This document shows positions 36,801 to 44,600 of a DNA stretch of 64,000 nucleotides, piece by piece. Origin of the DNA: Akkermansiaceae bacterium. GTDB taxonomy: Bacteria; Verrucomicrobiota; Verrucomicrobiia; Verrucomicrobiales; Akkermansiaceae. How positions within the stretch are numbered: the first letter of the stretch is position 1; each line of letters starts with the position of its first letter. The stretch is from the NCBI GenBank assembly GCA_028822935.1, contig JAPKCM010000014.1:1-64000 (forward strand), given 5' to 3'. Below the pieces are notes generated by a model, which was not told where the DNA came from, ran no database searches, and saw only the letters and a program-made list of their open reading frames with translations. The position numbers and the translations under genes were made by a program.

Positions 36801-37448
36801 CCCTTGATAAGTGTCCCAAACAGTCGTGATGTTGACGTCGATTCCGGCAGCGGCGCCATTTTGTCCCGTGTTGTTTAAGTGCCACTGATAGCGAGGGTTC
36901 GAACCGCTGTGGGCGTAGCGCGGATCATTCGGGACCAAGCGCTTCTTTCGGGATTTTGCGAGTAGCGGTTGGGCGCTATATACGCCAGCGGTCTCACGGA
37001 CCCTCTTGAGAAGGGCGAGAGAGTCTCCTGAGTTCGCGAATTCCAGGATGAGATAGTTGGGCGCAAATTCGGGAATGGTCGAAGACGTCGCGCCCGCGGA
37101 ATCGGCGATGGCATCAGAGGCGGCAACGGCTTCCAGGGCCACCAGAATGCGTCGGGTGAGGACGCGTCGGTTCGCCTTGCTTCGTTTTTTTCCTTTCGGG
37201 TAGATGACCAGGTCAAAGCGATTTTTGCTCTGCACCGCGAGCGCTTGGGCGAACGCGAGAGTTTTCGTGGCAGTCCCCTGATCGGGGACTTTCGTGGCGT
37301 GAGCGACCCGGCCGCTCTCGGGATGGCATTGGAGCTCATCGCAGGCGACTTCGTAAGCGACGTTTTCGATCCAGATTTCTTCAAAAGGAATCCTGGCTTG
37401 CAGAAGTTGGACGGCCAAAATCCCAAGGAGGCAAAATATTGATCTCAT
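33804..37448 (-). CDS. secreted kexin-like subtilase with P domain, putative-Ig repeats and duplicated C-terminal modules
   Basis: A 1214-residue exported serine protease. Signal peptide MRSIFCLLGILAVQLLQA. The S8/kexin catalytic domain has D in ILVGIVDDGLETSHPDL (about 221), H in DDHGTSCAGVAAG (about 264) and S in GGTSSATPLAAGV (about 437). A proprotein-convertase P domain follows (about 520-640), then two putative-Ig repeats each with LPPGLT and GLISG-PTT (about 655-820), two jelly-roll-like modules each with TFAWKVSSEE or FSFYYRVDSEED-type strands (about 830-1100), and a C-terminal tail. Likely cell-surface or secreted degradation of proteins. It ends five bases after the convergent glycerate kinase stop. 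Confidence 0.9.
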   Translation of the reverse strand: MRSIFCLLGILAVQLLQARIPFEEIWIENVAYEVACDELQCHPESGRVAHATKVPDQGTATKTLAFAQALAVQSKNRFDLVIYPKGKKRSKANRRVLTRRILVALEAVAASDAIADSAGATSSTIPEFAPNYLILEFANSGDSLALLKRVRETAGVYSAQPLLAKSRKKRLVPNDPRYAHSGSNPRYQWHLNNTGQNGAAAGIDVNITTVWDTYQGSGILVGIVDDGLETSHPDLSANTNTAIDHDWNDATPDDPTPFNTIDDHGTSCAGVAAGRGNNSIGGTGAAPQATLVGLRLIAGDVSDAEEAEAISWRNDLISIKSNSWGPFDDQGTLDAPGPLVKAAFKSSVESGRSGLGTVHLWAAGNGYANDNVNYDAYASSIYTIAIGAVTDRGERSDYSEPGASKVVSAPSNGGRQGITTTTLVASGSYTDDFGGTSSATPLAAGVCALILEANPALRWRDFQEILIRSAFKIRPADSGWKTNAAGIDFNHEFGAGMIDAQAAVTLATNWTNLPDQEEVTLASGPVNLSIPDDSNSGTSTTFDLSSAQALRVEHVTLTANITHARRSQLTLSLISPSGTESFLTMPNTGTGANFSDWTMMTVHNWGENSQGIWTLKVVDSSSGRTGTLSNAEIKIFGAPTTSITDPPSFSHAATSSGTVEANFNFQVLADKGANSFTATDLPPGLTINQTTGLISGTPTTEGVFSVALTASNAIGTSNGAVKISIEARIPTPPVISGATSASGIREFPFSYQIESSHSPTSYQANPLPPGLTLNPGSGLISGNPTTVGSTSVTLTASNSDGSDSASLLINIQAPGTGPLAQGLDTTGFIFETSGTGEWFLDTATSVNGSDSVASSNISNDGFATFSTTITGPGLFTFAWKVSSEESYDFLSVSLDSNEQSTISGDIDWTETAFIIPEGVHIVSWTYEKDFLDSIGDDKGWVDHLRFTPGNFSRTLGQALDYPGLVWTSGGDKQWTGQVNLSQDGEDSAQTGKISDNEDSVLQVELEGPGTFSFYYRVDSEEDFDFLRFTLDGTEQFAASGDVSWTQQIVSIPAGSHILSWRYEKDEFEVDGADSAWVDQVLWQPDEISSYQQWSNLNFSLDEQADPELGIELADADRDGQANLLEYAFDTDPWTTDPQIGPQVIRDGTNISLDFSIDAAKDDISYRAESSSNMSDWSEIPSTLISASGSIQNRRVTQTQSEESLFLRIVVSQTP

Positions 37449-37620
37449 AGATTTTTAGAATGTTACCCTAAGCGAAAGACAGTGGGTGAACAGGCCCAAT
37501 TTTTGAGCCTGTGCTGCTTAGGATCGGATTCAGGCTTTGATTCTTGAGGAGATCTTCAGCTGATCAATAAGCCTCCCCGAGGCCCATAAAGGGTGGGATC
37601 AGGAGGTTTGATCGTCTGAT

Positions 37621-37872
37621 GTGCTCTACCTTGTGATTTGGCCACTTGCACTCCCATTCATACTGAAGGAGATGTTTGCCGAATTGCCGAAGGCTCTTTC
37701 CGAGCCTGAACTCAAGGGACAGATTGATTCGATGATTGGAGTTATCGGGGTTGCGAGAACCGACCTTAGACCGTCAGGCAGCATCACAATCAAAGATGGG
37801 GTGTTTCTAATTCGGTGTAAAAAAGTGACTTTACGCCGTGTATTGTGGGCTAGATTTGGCACTAATAACTGA
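37621..37872 (+). pseudogene. NfeD-like protein, truncated remnant
   Basis: An 83-codon frame from GTG that reads MLYLVIWPLALPFILKEM and then the conserved NfeD C-terminal turn IGVIGVARTDLRPSGSITI. Known NfeD proteins continue with a full OB-fold after the (T/V)DLRPSG element; here the sequence degenerates (VFLIRCKKVTLRRV) and stops within 30 codons. The N-terminal protease and membrane parts are absent. The TGA at 37870-37872 is one base before the start of the radical SAM gene, so it may act as its leader. Confidence 0.55.
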
Positions 37873-37873
37873 C

Positions 37874-39193
37874 ATGGCAGCTTCGGCAGAAAAAAAGAAA
37901 GAGACGCGGGCGGGGAATTATTTCATTTCGAACTATCCACCGTTTTCGTTTTGGTCGGAGGATGAGAACGCTCTGGTCGACGATACCTATGCGCAGCCTT
38001 CGAAGGAGGGCGTTCCTTTGGGGCTTTACCACCACATTCCGTTTTGCCGTCGGCGTTGCCATTTTTGCTATTTTCGGGTTTACACCGATAAGAGCGCGGA
38101 CGAGATCAAAGACTATCTCGATTGCACGGTGAAGGAGCTGGAGGTGATGGCGCGCAAGCCACTCATCGCGGGGCGGAAGCCGCAGTTTGTCTACTTCGGG
38201 GGAGGGACTCCTTCTTATCTCTCGGCGAAACAGCTGGTGGATTTGACCGACCGAATGAAGGCGATCTTGCCGTGGGATGAAGCTCAGGAAGTGGCCTTCG
38301 AGTGTGAACCGGGAACTCTGAATGCGGGGAAGCTGGCGGCGATTAAAGATATCGGGGTGACGCGACTCAGCTTGGGGATCGAGAACTTCGACGACCACAT
38401 TTTGGAAATCAATGGCCGTGCGCATCGCTCGAAAGAGGTGGGCCGGGCTTACGAACGCGCCCTGGCGGAAGGCTTTGATCAGATCAATATCGATCTCATC
38501 TCCGGGATGATCGAGGAGACCGAGGAGAACTGGCAGCGTAACATCGAGAAAACGATCGAGCTCTCTCCTGACAGCGTGACGATTTATCAGATGGAAATTC
38601 CCTACAACACGACCATTTATCGCGAGATGAAAGACAACGGGAAGCTGATCGCGCCCGTGGCGGATTGGGAAACGAAACGGCGCTGGGTGAAGGAAGCCTT
38701 CGCGGCTCTTGAGAGCGCGGGTTACACTATCAGCTCGGGTTACACCGCGGTGAAGAATCCGGAGAAGACGAAGTTTGTCTACCGCGATTCTCTCTGGGGC
38801 GGGGCAGATCTTTTGGGATTGGGAGTGGCGTCATTTTCCCATGCCGCAGGAGTCCACTATCAGAACTTCACCGAGATTGATGACTACACGCAAGCGATCG
38901 GAGCGGGACAGATGCCGACGAAGCGGAGCTTTCGCACGAACAAGGAGCAGCGCATGATTCGCGAATTCATCCTGCAGATGAAGCTGGGGAAGGTAGAGAG
39001 TAGTTACTTTGAGCAGAAGTTTGGCGTTGATGTTCTGTCGCGCTGGAATGGTGAGCTTGAGCAATTGAGAAGCGAGGGGCTGCTGAAGATTTCGGATAAT
39101 AAGATTTTCCTCGAGCGCGATGGCCTTCTCTGCGTCGATAACATCCTACACGACTTTTTCCTGCCGGAACACCGGACTGATCAACTGGTCTAA
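37874..39193 (+). CDS. HemN/HemW-like radical SAM protein
   Basis: A 439-residue radical SAM enzyme of the coproporphyrinogen oxidase-like group. The cluster motif is CRRRCHFCYF (CxxxCxxC at about 51-58) followed by an aromatic residue as in HemW, not the extra cysteine of true HemN. GGGTPSYLS and EPGTLN continue the SAM-binding fold, and IYQMEIPYNT and NILHDFFLP lie in the C-terminal part. HemW relatives are heme chaperones; others methylate or cyclise small molecules. It begins an operon with a chorismate-lyase-like gene (two bases after its stop) and a halogenase-like flavoprotein, which argues for specialised metabolism. Start at ATG 37874 (MAASAEKKKETR). Confidence 0.82.
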   Translation: MAASAEKKKETRAGNYFISNYPPFSFWSEDENALVDDTYAQPSKEGVPLGLYHHIPFCRRRCHFCYFRVYTDKSADEIKDYLDCTVKELEVMARKPLIAGRKPQFVYFGGGTPSYLSAKQLVDLTDRMKAILPWDEAQEVAFECEPGTLNAGKLAAIKDIGVTRLSLGIENFDDHILEINGRAHRSKEVGRAYERALAEGFDQINIDLISGMIEETEENWQRNIEKTIELSPDSVTIYQMEIPYNTTIYREMKDNGKLIAPVADWETKRRWVKEAFAALESAGYTISSGYTAVKNPEKTKFVYRDSLWGGADLLGLGVASFSHAAGVHYQNFTEIDDYTQAIGAGQMPTKRSFRTNKEQRMIREFILQMKLGKVESSYFEQKFGVDVLSRWNGELEQLRSEGLLKISDNKIFLERDGLLCVDNILHDFFLPEHRTDQLV

Positions 39194-39195
39194 AT

Positions 39196-39723
39196 ATGGA
39201 GGTCTCCGAGCAAATCAGCGACTTGCGCAAGAAGTCGCTGCTTCACGGCGTCGAATTCGAGTGGATCGAGTCCGATGAACTGGAGTGGCCCTATCGGGAT
39301 CTCCTGTTTCATCAACGGGACATGACTTCGACGCTCGCTCGATTTCATGGTGCGGAAATTTCTCTAAAGATTCTTCAAGAACGTTCGGAAGGGGATTCCT
39401 ATTTGCGGGAAGTGCTGCTATCGGCAGGGCCCAAGCCGGTGGAGTATGGTTTGATCGAGGTGGCAGTGAACCATTTCGAGGAGTCACTGAGGAACAAGAT
39501 CTTAAGCGGCAAGGAGCCCTTGGGTGGGATCTTGAACGACAGTGGTTTGGACTATCACAGTCAGCCCGTCGGGTTCTTCCAGATTGAGAGCCGCAAATTC
39601 ACGCCTGATTTTTTTCCGTCTGCGGGTGGCAAATTTCTATTTGGGCGCTACAATACCTTATTCGATGGCGATCGCCAAATGTTGGCGCGCATTGTGGAAA
39701 TATTACCTTACGAAGAATCATGA
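39196..39723 (+). CDS. chorismate pyruvate-lyase-like protein (UbiC/DUF98 fold)
   Basis: A 175-residue soluble protein resembling chorismate lyase. LLFHQRDMTSTLARFHG matches the family's N-terminal helix. SYLREVLLSAGPKPVEYGLIEV has the substrate-binding arginine in the R-E-V-x-L strand. KEPLGGILNDSG is the conserved PLG-x-(L/I)L turn. Chorismate lyase makes 4-hydroxybenzoate plus pyruvate. It sits two bases after the radical SAM gene and overlaps the flavoenzyme by four (ATGA). Remote homology only; a structural prediction would settle the fold. Confidence 0.6.
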   Translation: MEVSEQISDLRKKSLLHGVEFEWIESDELEWPYRDLLFHQRDMTSTLARFHGAEISLKILQERSEGDSYLREVLLSAGPKPVEYGLIEVAVNHFEESLRNKILSGKEPLGGILNDSGLDYHSQPVGFFQIESRKFTPDFFPSAGGKFLFGRYNTLFDGDRQMLARIVEILPYEES

Positions 39724-40997
39724 TCTCGAACCTGAGTTACGACTGTGACGTTATTATTGTCGGTGCCGGTCCTGCTGGATGCACCGCGGCGACAATCCTT
39801 GCTGAAGAGAAGGGGAAGAAAGTCATTGTTTTGGAGAAAGAGCATTTCCCGCGCTATCACGTGGGCGAGTCGCTGATTCCGCATTGCTACGATACCATCG
39901 AGCGGCTTGGCATGGTGGACCGCCTGAATGAGAAGGGCTTTCAGAGTAAGCAGAGCGTGCAGTTCGTGAATCCCGACGGGAAGGTTTCGGCTCCGTTTTA
40001 CTTTGCGAAGCACAGCGATCATCCACGTTCCAAAAGCTGGCAAGTGGATCGCGAAACTTTCGACACCATGATGATGGAGCGGGCTCGGGAAGCCGGGGCC
40101 GAAGTACGTGAAGGGGTCACGGTGATCGGATTTATTGAAGAGGATGGATTCATCGTGGGAGTGAAGGCCGAGAGTGCCGACGGAAGTCGCTTTGAGCTTC
40201 GGGCACCGATGACGATGGATGCCTCAGGTCGTGATGCCATTTTTCAACGGAAGAAGAAGTGGCGGAAACGGGATCCGAAGCTGAACAAGATCGCTATTTG
40301 GACCAACTACAAGGGAGCAAAGCGTGACCCGGGTATCGACGAAGGAGCGACTACTGTTGCTTACGTTGAGGGTAAGGGTTGGTTTTGGAATATTCCTTTA
40401 AAAGACGATATTGTGAGCACGGGAATCGTGGCGGAACGTGACTACTTGTATCGTGGTTCACGTGATCTCAAGGAGATCTACGAACGCGAGATTAAGGAGA
40501 ATAAGTGGATCGAGGAGCATCTTTCGGAAGGCGAGCAGTTTGGAAAATACTGGGTCGCGGGCGAATATTCTTATCGGGCGGAGCATTGTGCGACCGATGG
40601 CTTGATCTTGATTGGTGATGCTTTTTCGTTTTTGGATCCGGTGTTTTCCTCGGGGGTTTATTTGGCACTTACGAGTGGCGCGATGGGGGCTGATGCGGTG
40701 GCGGCGGCATTGGAAAACAAGGATACCCGCGCGGAACAATTTTTGCCTTACGGGGAGCGACTTTGTAAAGGGATCGAGTGGATGAGGAAGCTCGTCTATG
40801 CCTTTTACGACGAGAATTTCAGTTTCAAGGACGTGGTGATGAAATACGAAGAAGTGCATCACTCGTTGACCGATTGTCTTATCGGCGATCTCATCGATCA
40901 TGACTACACCGAGCTCTTTGAACGGGTGTCTGAGTTTGCGGAGCTTCCGGAGGAGTTGCCTCATGGAAAGTCGGTTGCGGGGAAGGCGATGGCTTGA
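39720..40997 (+). CDS. FAD-dependent oxidoreductase, flavin-dependent halogenase/geranylgeranyl-reductase-like
   Basis: A 425-residue flavoenzyme. The FAD Rossmann motif is VIIVGAGPAGCTAAT (13-27) with EKEHFPRYHVGESLIP after it. WFWNIP (about 220-225) fits the W-x-W-x-I-P signature of flavin-dependent halogenases. DGLILIGDAFSFLDPVFSSG (about 295-312) gives the second FAD motif and the F-x-x-P-x-x-S-x-G segment seen in halogenases acting on carrier-bound phenols. Related non-halogenating reductases share much of this, so halogenation is a hypothesis. It overlaps the chorismate-lyase-like gene by four bases and ends the operon. Confidence 0.82.
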   Translation: MISNLSYDCDVIIVGAGPAGCTAATILAEEKGKKVIVLEKEHFPRYHVGESLIPHCYDTIERLGMVDRLNEKGFQSKQSVQFVNPDGKVSAPFYFAKHSDHPRSKSWQVDRETFDTMMMERAREAGAEVREGVTVIGFIEEDGFIVGVKAESADGSRFELRAPMTMDASGRDAIFQRKKKWRKRDPKLNKIAIWTNYKGAKRDPGIDEGATTVAYVEGKGWFWNIPLKDDIVSTGIVAERDYLYRGSRDLKEIYEREIKENKWIEEHLSEGEQFGKYWVAGEYSYRAEHCATDGLILIGDAFSFLDPVFSSGVYLALTSGAMGADAVAAALENKDTRAEQFLPYGERLCKGIEWMRKLVYAFYDENFSFKDVVMKYEEVHHSLTDCLIGDLIDHDYTELFERVSEFAELPEELPHGKSVAGKAMA

Positions 40998-41017
40998 GAG
41001 ATGATGGGGGAATTTTT

Positions 41018-41048
41018 TAAACCGCCGATTGACGCGGATTTTGGTTGG
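41018..41048. repeat. GxxExxY-associated repeat, copy 3
   Basis: AAACCGCCGATTGACGCGGA followed by TTTTGGTTGG, downstream of the flavoenzyme gene. It shares the ACCGC..GATTGACGCGGAT core of the copy at 25977 but has lost one CGCAGATT unit. No GxxExxY coding sequence is adjacent. Confidence 0.55.
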
Positions 41049-41127
41049 GGGGGATGAGTGCGAACTGACCCCTTTTTGGGGGTGGTTTGTTCTTGGCGTG
41101 GTGGTGGAGGTCGTCAGAATCGCTGAA

Positions 41128-42480
41128 ATGAATCGTCGTAAATTTTTCTATCTGGGCTCCGCGGGAATAGCGGCGTCTGTGACCTCGGGCTATGCCGCCG
41201 ATTTTTCTGATCTTACGCCTCGGGTGGGATTGATTGGGTCGGGTTGGTATGGGAAGACGGATCTGATGCGTCTCATCGAAGTGGCTCCGGTCAATGTCGT
41301 GGGGATTGCAGATGTCGATTTCAAGATGGCGGAGGGAGCGGCGGAGATCGTGGGGCAGCGGCAGGTTTCGAAGAAGAAGCCACAGACTTTTAAGGACTAC
41401 CGAAAAATGCTCGCGAATGAGAAGTTCGACATCATTTTAGTGGGAACGCCGGATCACTGGCACGCGCTTTCGATGATCGATGCCGTGAAAGCCGGAGCGG
41501 ATGTCTTTGTGCAGAAGCCGACTGGTTGTGATGTTGTGGAAAGCCAGGCGATGCTGGTGGCGGCCCGGAAATATAAGAAGGTGGTGCAAGTGGGGACGCA
41601 GCGTCGGAGCACGCCTCACTTGATCGAGGCGAAGAAAAATATTGTCGATGCCGGGCTCCTTGGAAATGTCGCACATGTCGAGATCTGCTGTTACTATCAC
41701 ATGCGAAAGAAAATGAAGCCGGCGGATGCAGTAGCGGCGGTGCCTGATCATCTTGATTGGGATCTCTGGACCGGTCCCGCTCCGATGCGCTCCTACAACA
41801 AGATCGTTCATCCAAAGGGGTGGCGCTCGTTCATGGAATACGGAAACGGGATTGTGGGCGACATGTGCGTGCACATGCTGGATGCGACCCGTTGGATGCT
41901 CGGCTTGGGCTGGCCCGAAAGCGTCTCATCCGCTGGTGGGATTTTGGTGGATACCGAGAGCATCGCGAACATCAGCGACACGCAGACCGCGACCTTTGAC
42001 TTTGGGAAACTGCAGGTTGTTTGGCAGCACCGGTCCTGGGGATCGGCTCCCGATAAAGAGTATCCGTGGTCGATGATTATTTACGGGACGAAGGGGACAT
42101 TGAAGGCTGATGTTCATCGCTATGAGTTTGTTCCTCATCGAAATGGAGAAACGATCAAAAAGGAGGCTCTCAACGAATCTGATCGTTTTCCGCACGACAT
42201 CAGCGATCCGGATGTTGGAACGAATATTGGGCCGGCCATCCGTGGCCACATGAAGGACTTCCTTGCCAGGATTCAGGATCGAGGAAAGCCGATAGCCGAT
42301 ATCGAACAAGGTCACATTTCCTCTGCTTCGTGCATCCTTGCGAACCAAGCGATGGATTTGGATCGGACGCTGCACTGGGACATCGCGGCCGGGAAGGTGA
42401 AGGACGATGATGAGGCGAATGCCCTTCTGGCGCGTCCTTATCGAGAAGGCTATCTCCACCCGGACCCGAAAACAGTTTAG
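41128..42480 (+). CDS. Tat-exported Gfo/Idh/MocA oxidoreductase
   Basis: A 450-residue dehydrogenase with a twin-arginine signal (MNRRKFFYLGSAGIAASV) at its N-terminus. The dinucleotide fold starts VGLIGSGWYG, the catalytic lysine lies in DVFVQKPTGCD (an EKP-like QKP), and the sugar-site segment is GNGIVGDMCVHMLDATRWMLG. Glycoside-oxidising members of this kind act in the periplasm with bound NAD. Its partner in such systems is often a DUF1080 protein (one is at 22108). Start at ATG 41128, which opens the Tat signal; 33 upstream codons in frame are not credible coding sequence. Confidence 0.9.
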   Translation: MNRRKFFYLGSAGIAASVTSGYAADFSDLTPRVGLIGSGWYGKTDLMRLIEVAPVNVVGIADVDFKMAEGAAEIVGQRQVSKKKPQTFKDYRKMLANEKFDIILVGTPDHWHALSMIDAVKAGADVFVQKPTGCDVVESQAMLVAARKYKKVVQVGTQRRSTPHLIEAKKNIVDAGLLGNVAHVEICCYYHMRKKMKPADAVAAVPDHLDWDLWTGPAPMRSYNKIVHPKGWRSFMEYGNGIVGDMCVHMLDATRWMLGLGWPESVSSAGGILVDTESIANISDTQTATFDFGKLQVVWQHRSWGSAPDKEYPWSMIIYGTKGTLKADVHRYEFVPHRNGETIKKEALNESDRFPHDISDPDVGTNIGPAIRGHMKDFLARIQDRGKPIADIEQGHISSASCILANQAMDLDRTLHWDIAAGKVKDDDEANALLARPYREGYLHPDPKTV

Positions 42481-42482
42481 CG

Positions 42483-43760
42483 GTGAAAATTACGATTCTG
42501 ACGGCTGGAACCGGGAGCTACTACTGTGGCGCCTGTATGCGGGATAATGCCTTGGTGAAAGGGCTTCGGGCCCGGGGGCATGACGCGCATTTGGTGCCGA
42601 TGTATCTTCCGCTGCAGCTCGATGAGGAAAAGACGCCGAGTGATCGGGAGACGCCGGTATTTTTTGGAGGGATCAATGTTTACCTTCAGCAGAAGTATCG
42701 CTTTTTCCGGTGGCTGCCCGCTTGGGTGGATCGCCTTTTTAATGGTCGGGGGCTTCTCCGGGCGGTGGCGAAACGGAGTCATCTCACGGATGCGGCTGAG
42801 CAGGGAGAGATGACGCATGTGATGCTGAAGCTTGAAGAGAGTCATCTGGGGAAAGAGATCGATAAGCTGGAAGAGTGGCTGGAGCGGGACGGGAAGCCGG
42901 ATGTAATTCTGCTATCAAATGCGCTGCTGAGTGGCATGACGGGCGAGCTTAAGAAGCGGTTGGGGGCGCCGGTGGTGTGTGCTTTTCAAGGAGAGGATGT
43001 CTTTTTGGATGGGCTACCGGAGCCGTGGAAGACGAAGTGCTGGGAGGAGATGGGGCGGTGTGTTGCGCAGTCGGATGCGCTGGTGTCGGCGAGTGATTTT
43101 TATGCAGGAATGATGCGGGAGCGGCTGGGTTGTGGGGAGATGGAGATCATTCCGAATGGGGTAGATTTGAAGGGCTATGAGGAGGGTGAGACGGAGGATG
43201 TCATTGGCTACTTTGCGCGCATGAACGAGGACAAGGGACTGGGTGTTTTTGTGCGGGCCTTTATCGAGCTGCGGAAGGATTCGGAGGTTGTGACCCGGCT
43301 CGCGATCGCGGGGACGGTGGGCGGGGGGGATGAAGAATTTATTGAGGAACTCAAGCAGGAGTTGGCGGAGGCTGGCTTGGAGAGGGAAGTTAGTTGGCAG
43401 AGTGATGTTTCTCGGGAGGAGAAGGTGGCTTTTCTGAAGCGACTGAGAATTTTTTCAGTGCCGGCGATTTACCAAGAAGGCTTCGGGCTCTATTTGGTCG
43501 AGGCAATGGCTTGCGGAGTTCCGGTGGTGATGCCGAGTTCGTCGGCGTTTCCGGAGATCGTGGAACCGACTGGATGTGGGATTTTGGTCGAGCCGAATGA
43601 TCCGGTGGCCTTGGCGGCGGGATGGCGGGAGCTCCTCGACGATGAGGAGCGCCGATCAGAGATGGAAGAAAAGGGTCGGCGAGCGGTGGAAGATCGTTAT
43701 CATGTCGGAGCAATGAGCGAGTCATACGAGCAACTCTTCAGAAAGGTGGCAGGGAAATGA
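42483..43760 (+). CDS. GT4 family glycosyltransferase
   Basis: A 425-residue GT-B enzyme. The N-terminal domain opens MKITILTAGTGSYYCGACMRDNALVKGL and the C-terminal donor domain has IIPNGVDLKGY, IGYFARMNEDKGL and YQEGFGLYLVEAMACGVPVVMPSSSAFPEI, the usual EX7E nucleotide-sugar site. It transfers a sugar to an unknown acceptor, perhaps lipid or polysaccharide. GTG start, two bases after the dehydrogenase. It overlaps the thioesterase by four bases, so all three may be cotranscribed. Confidence 0.9.
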   Translation: MKITILTAGTGSYYCGACMRDNALVKGLRARGHDAHLVPMYLPLQLDEEKTPSDRETPVFFGGINVYLQQKYRFFRWLPAWVDRLFNGRGLLRAVAKRSHLTDAAEQGEMTHVMLKLEESHLGKEIDKLEEWLERDGKPDVILLSNALLSGMTGELKKRLGAPVVCAFQGEDVFLDGLPEPWKTKCWEEMGRCVAQSDALVSASDFYAGMMRERLGCGEMEIIPNGVDLKGYEEGETEDVIGYFARMNEDKGLGVFVRAFIELRKDSEVVTRLAIAGTVGGGDEEFIEELKQELAEAGLEREVSWQSDVSREEKVAFLKRLRIFSVPAIYQEGFGLYLVEAMACGVPVVMPSSSAFPEIVEPTGCGILVEPNDPVALAAGWRELLDDEERRSEMEEKGRRAVEDRYHVGAMSESYEQLFRKVAGK

Positions 43761-44152
43761 GTGCTGCTTTCGAATGGTCACGTCCGGTTGAGTTTTACGA
43801 AACCGATCTCGCGGGGATTACCCATTTTTCAAACTTCTATCGCTGGATGGAATCGGCAGAACACGCTTTTTTGAGGGATCGTGGGATTGAACTGCACGAT
43901 GGAGAAATCGGATGGCCCCGGGTCAATGCACAGGCGGATTTTAAGAAGCCGATCAAGTTTGGTGATTTGATTCGGGTTTCGGTTCGAGTCGATGAAGTAA
44001 AAACACGGTCGGTTCGTTACTGCTTTGAGTTCCGCGTGAATGATGACGAGACGGTGCGCGCGACGGGTGAGATGACCTCGGTGTGCGTGCGGTTGAGTAC
44101 GATGAAGGCGGTTGAGATCCCTGATGAGGTTCGGGAGAAGCTTGGGGGTTAG
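43757..44152 (+). CDS. YbgC/4HBT-type acyl-CoA thioesterase
   Basis: A 131-residue hotdog-fold thioesterase. The active-site stretch is EFYETDLAGITHFSNFYRWMESAEHAFL, where the aspartate of Y-x-T-D and the histidine in THFSNFYRW are typical of 4-hydroxybenzoyl-CoA and acyl-CoA thioesterases. It hydrolyses a CoA thioester in the cytoplasm. Start overlaps the glycosyltransferase stop (ATGA). With the chorismate-lyase-like gene 4 kb upstream an aryl-CoA substrate is conceivable, but short-chain acyl-CoA is as likely. Confidence 0.85.
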   Translation: MSAAFEWSRPVEFYETDLAGITHFSNFYRWMESAEHAFLRDRGIELHDGEIGWPRVNAQADFKKPIKFGDLIRVSVRVDEVKTRSVRYCFEFRVNDDETVRATGEMTSVCVRLSTMKAVEIPDEVREKLGG

Positions 44153-44240
44153 TTGGGGGTGCAAAGATTCATGTTCATGGGCAGTCCTACATGCCGGGCA
44201 TTGCTCCACTAATTCTTTTCTCATACGCTTTGGATTTTGC

Positions 44241-44600
44241 TTAGGCAATTCGTAGATTTACCTCAGCTTCTATCCGTCTGTAGTTTTCAAATCTGCCCAA
44301 TAGCCGAACCTGGAATACACGACCTCTCGCTGGTTCTATCTGATGAAGTGCTCTCGGCGTTGCTGCCTCCAGTTTCACGATGACTTTCCAAGGGGAATGC
44401 CAAAGACGCTGAGAGGATAGCACCTCAAGGACGTCATAGGGGATACGGTCTTCACTCTGAACTGGTAATCGACCGCCAACGCTCACCGACGCTCGCGTAG
44501 AAATCTCCAAACCACTCTCCAACATGGACGCGTGACCTTGTATTCTTGCGAAGGGATTCTCTCGCCGGATTTGGCAGAATTCGAAAAATGGCGTTTCCAA
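44241..44600 (-). CDS. possible hypothetical protein at the edge of an AT-rich island
   Basis: A 119-residue frame with a protein-like second half: SEDRIPYDVLEVLSSQRLWH, SPWKVIVKLEAATPRALHQI and GRVFQVRLLGRFENYRRIEAEV. The first 24 codons look less convincing; ATG at 44528 with AAGG upstream is an alternative start. It lies on the minus strand between the thioesterase and the rhomboid gene. No family recognised. Confidence 0.4.
   Translation of the reverse strand: METPFFEFCQIRRENPFARIQGHASMLESGLEISTRASVSVGGRLPVQSEDRIPYDVLEVLSSQRLWHSPWKVIVKLEAATPRALHQIEPARGRVFQVRLLGRFENYRRIEAEVNLRIA

Noticed and set aside
37490-37512. Hairpin ACAGGC/GCCTGT between the subtilase and the NfeD relic
   Set aside because: Six pairs with no T run in either direction and it lies upstream of both genes; too weak to call a terminator.
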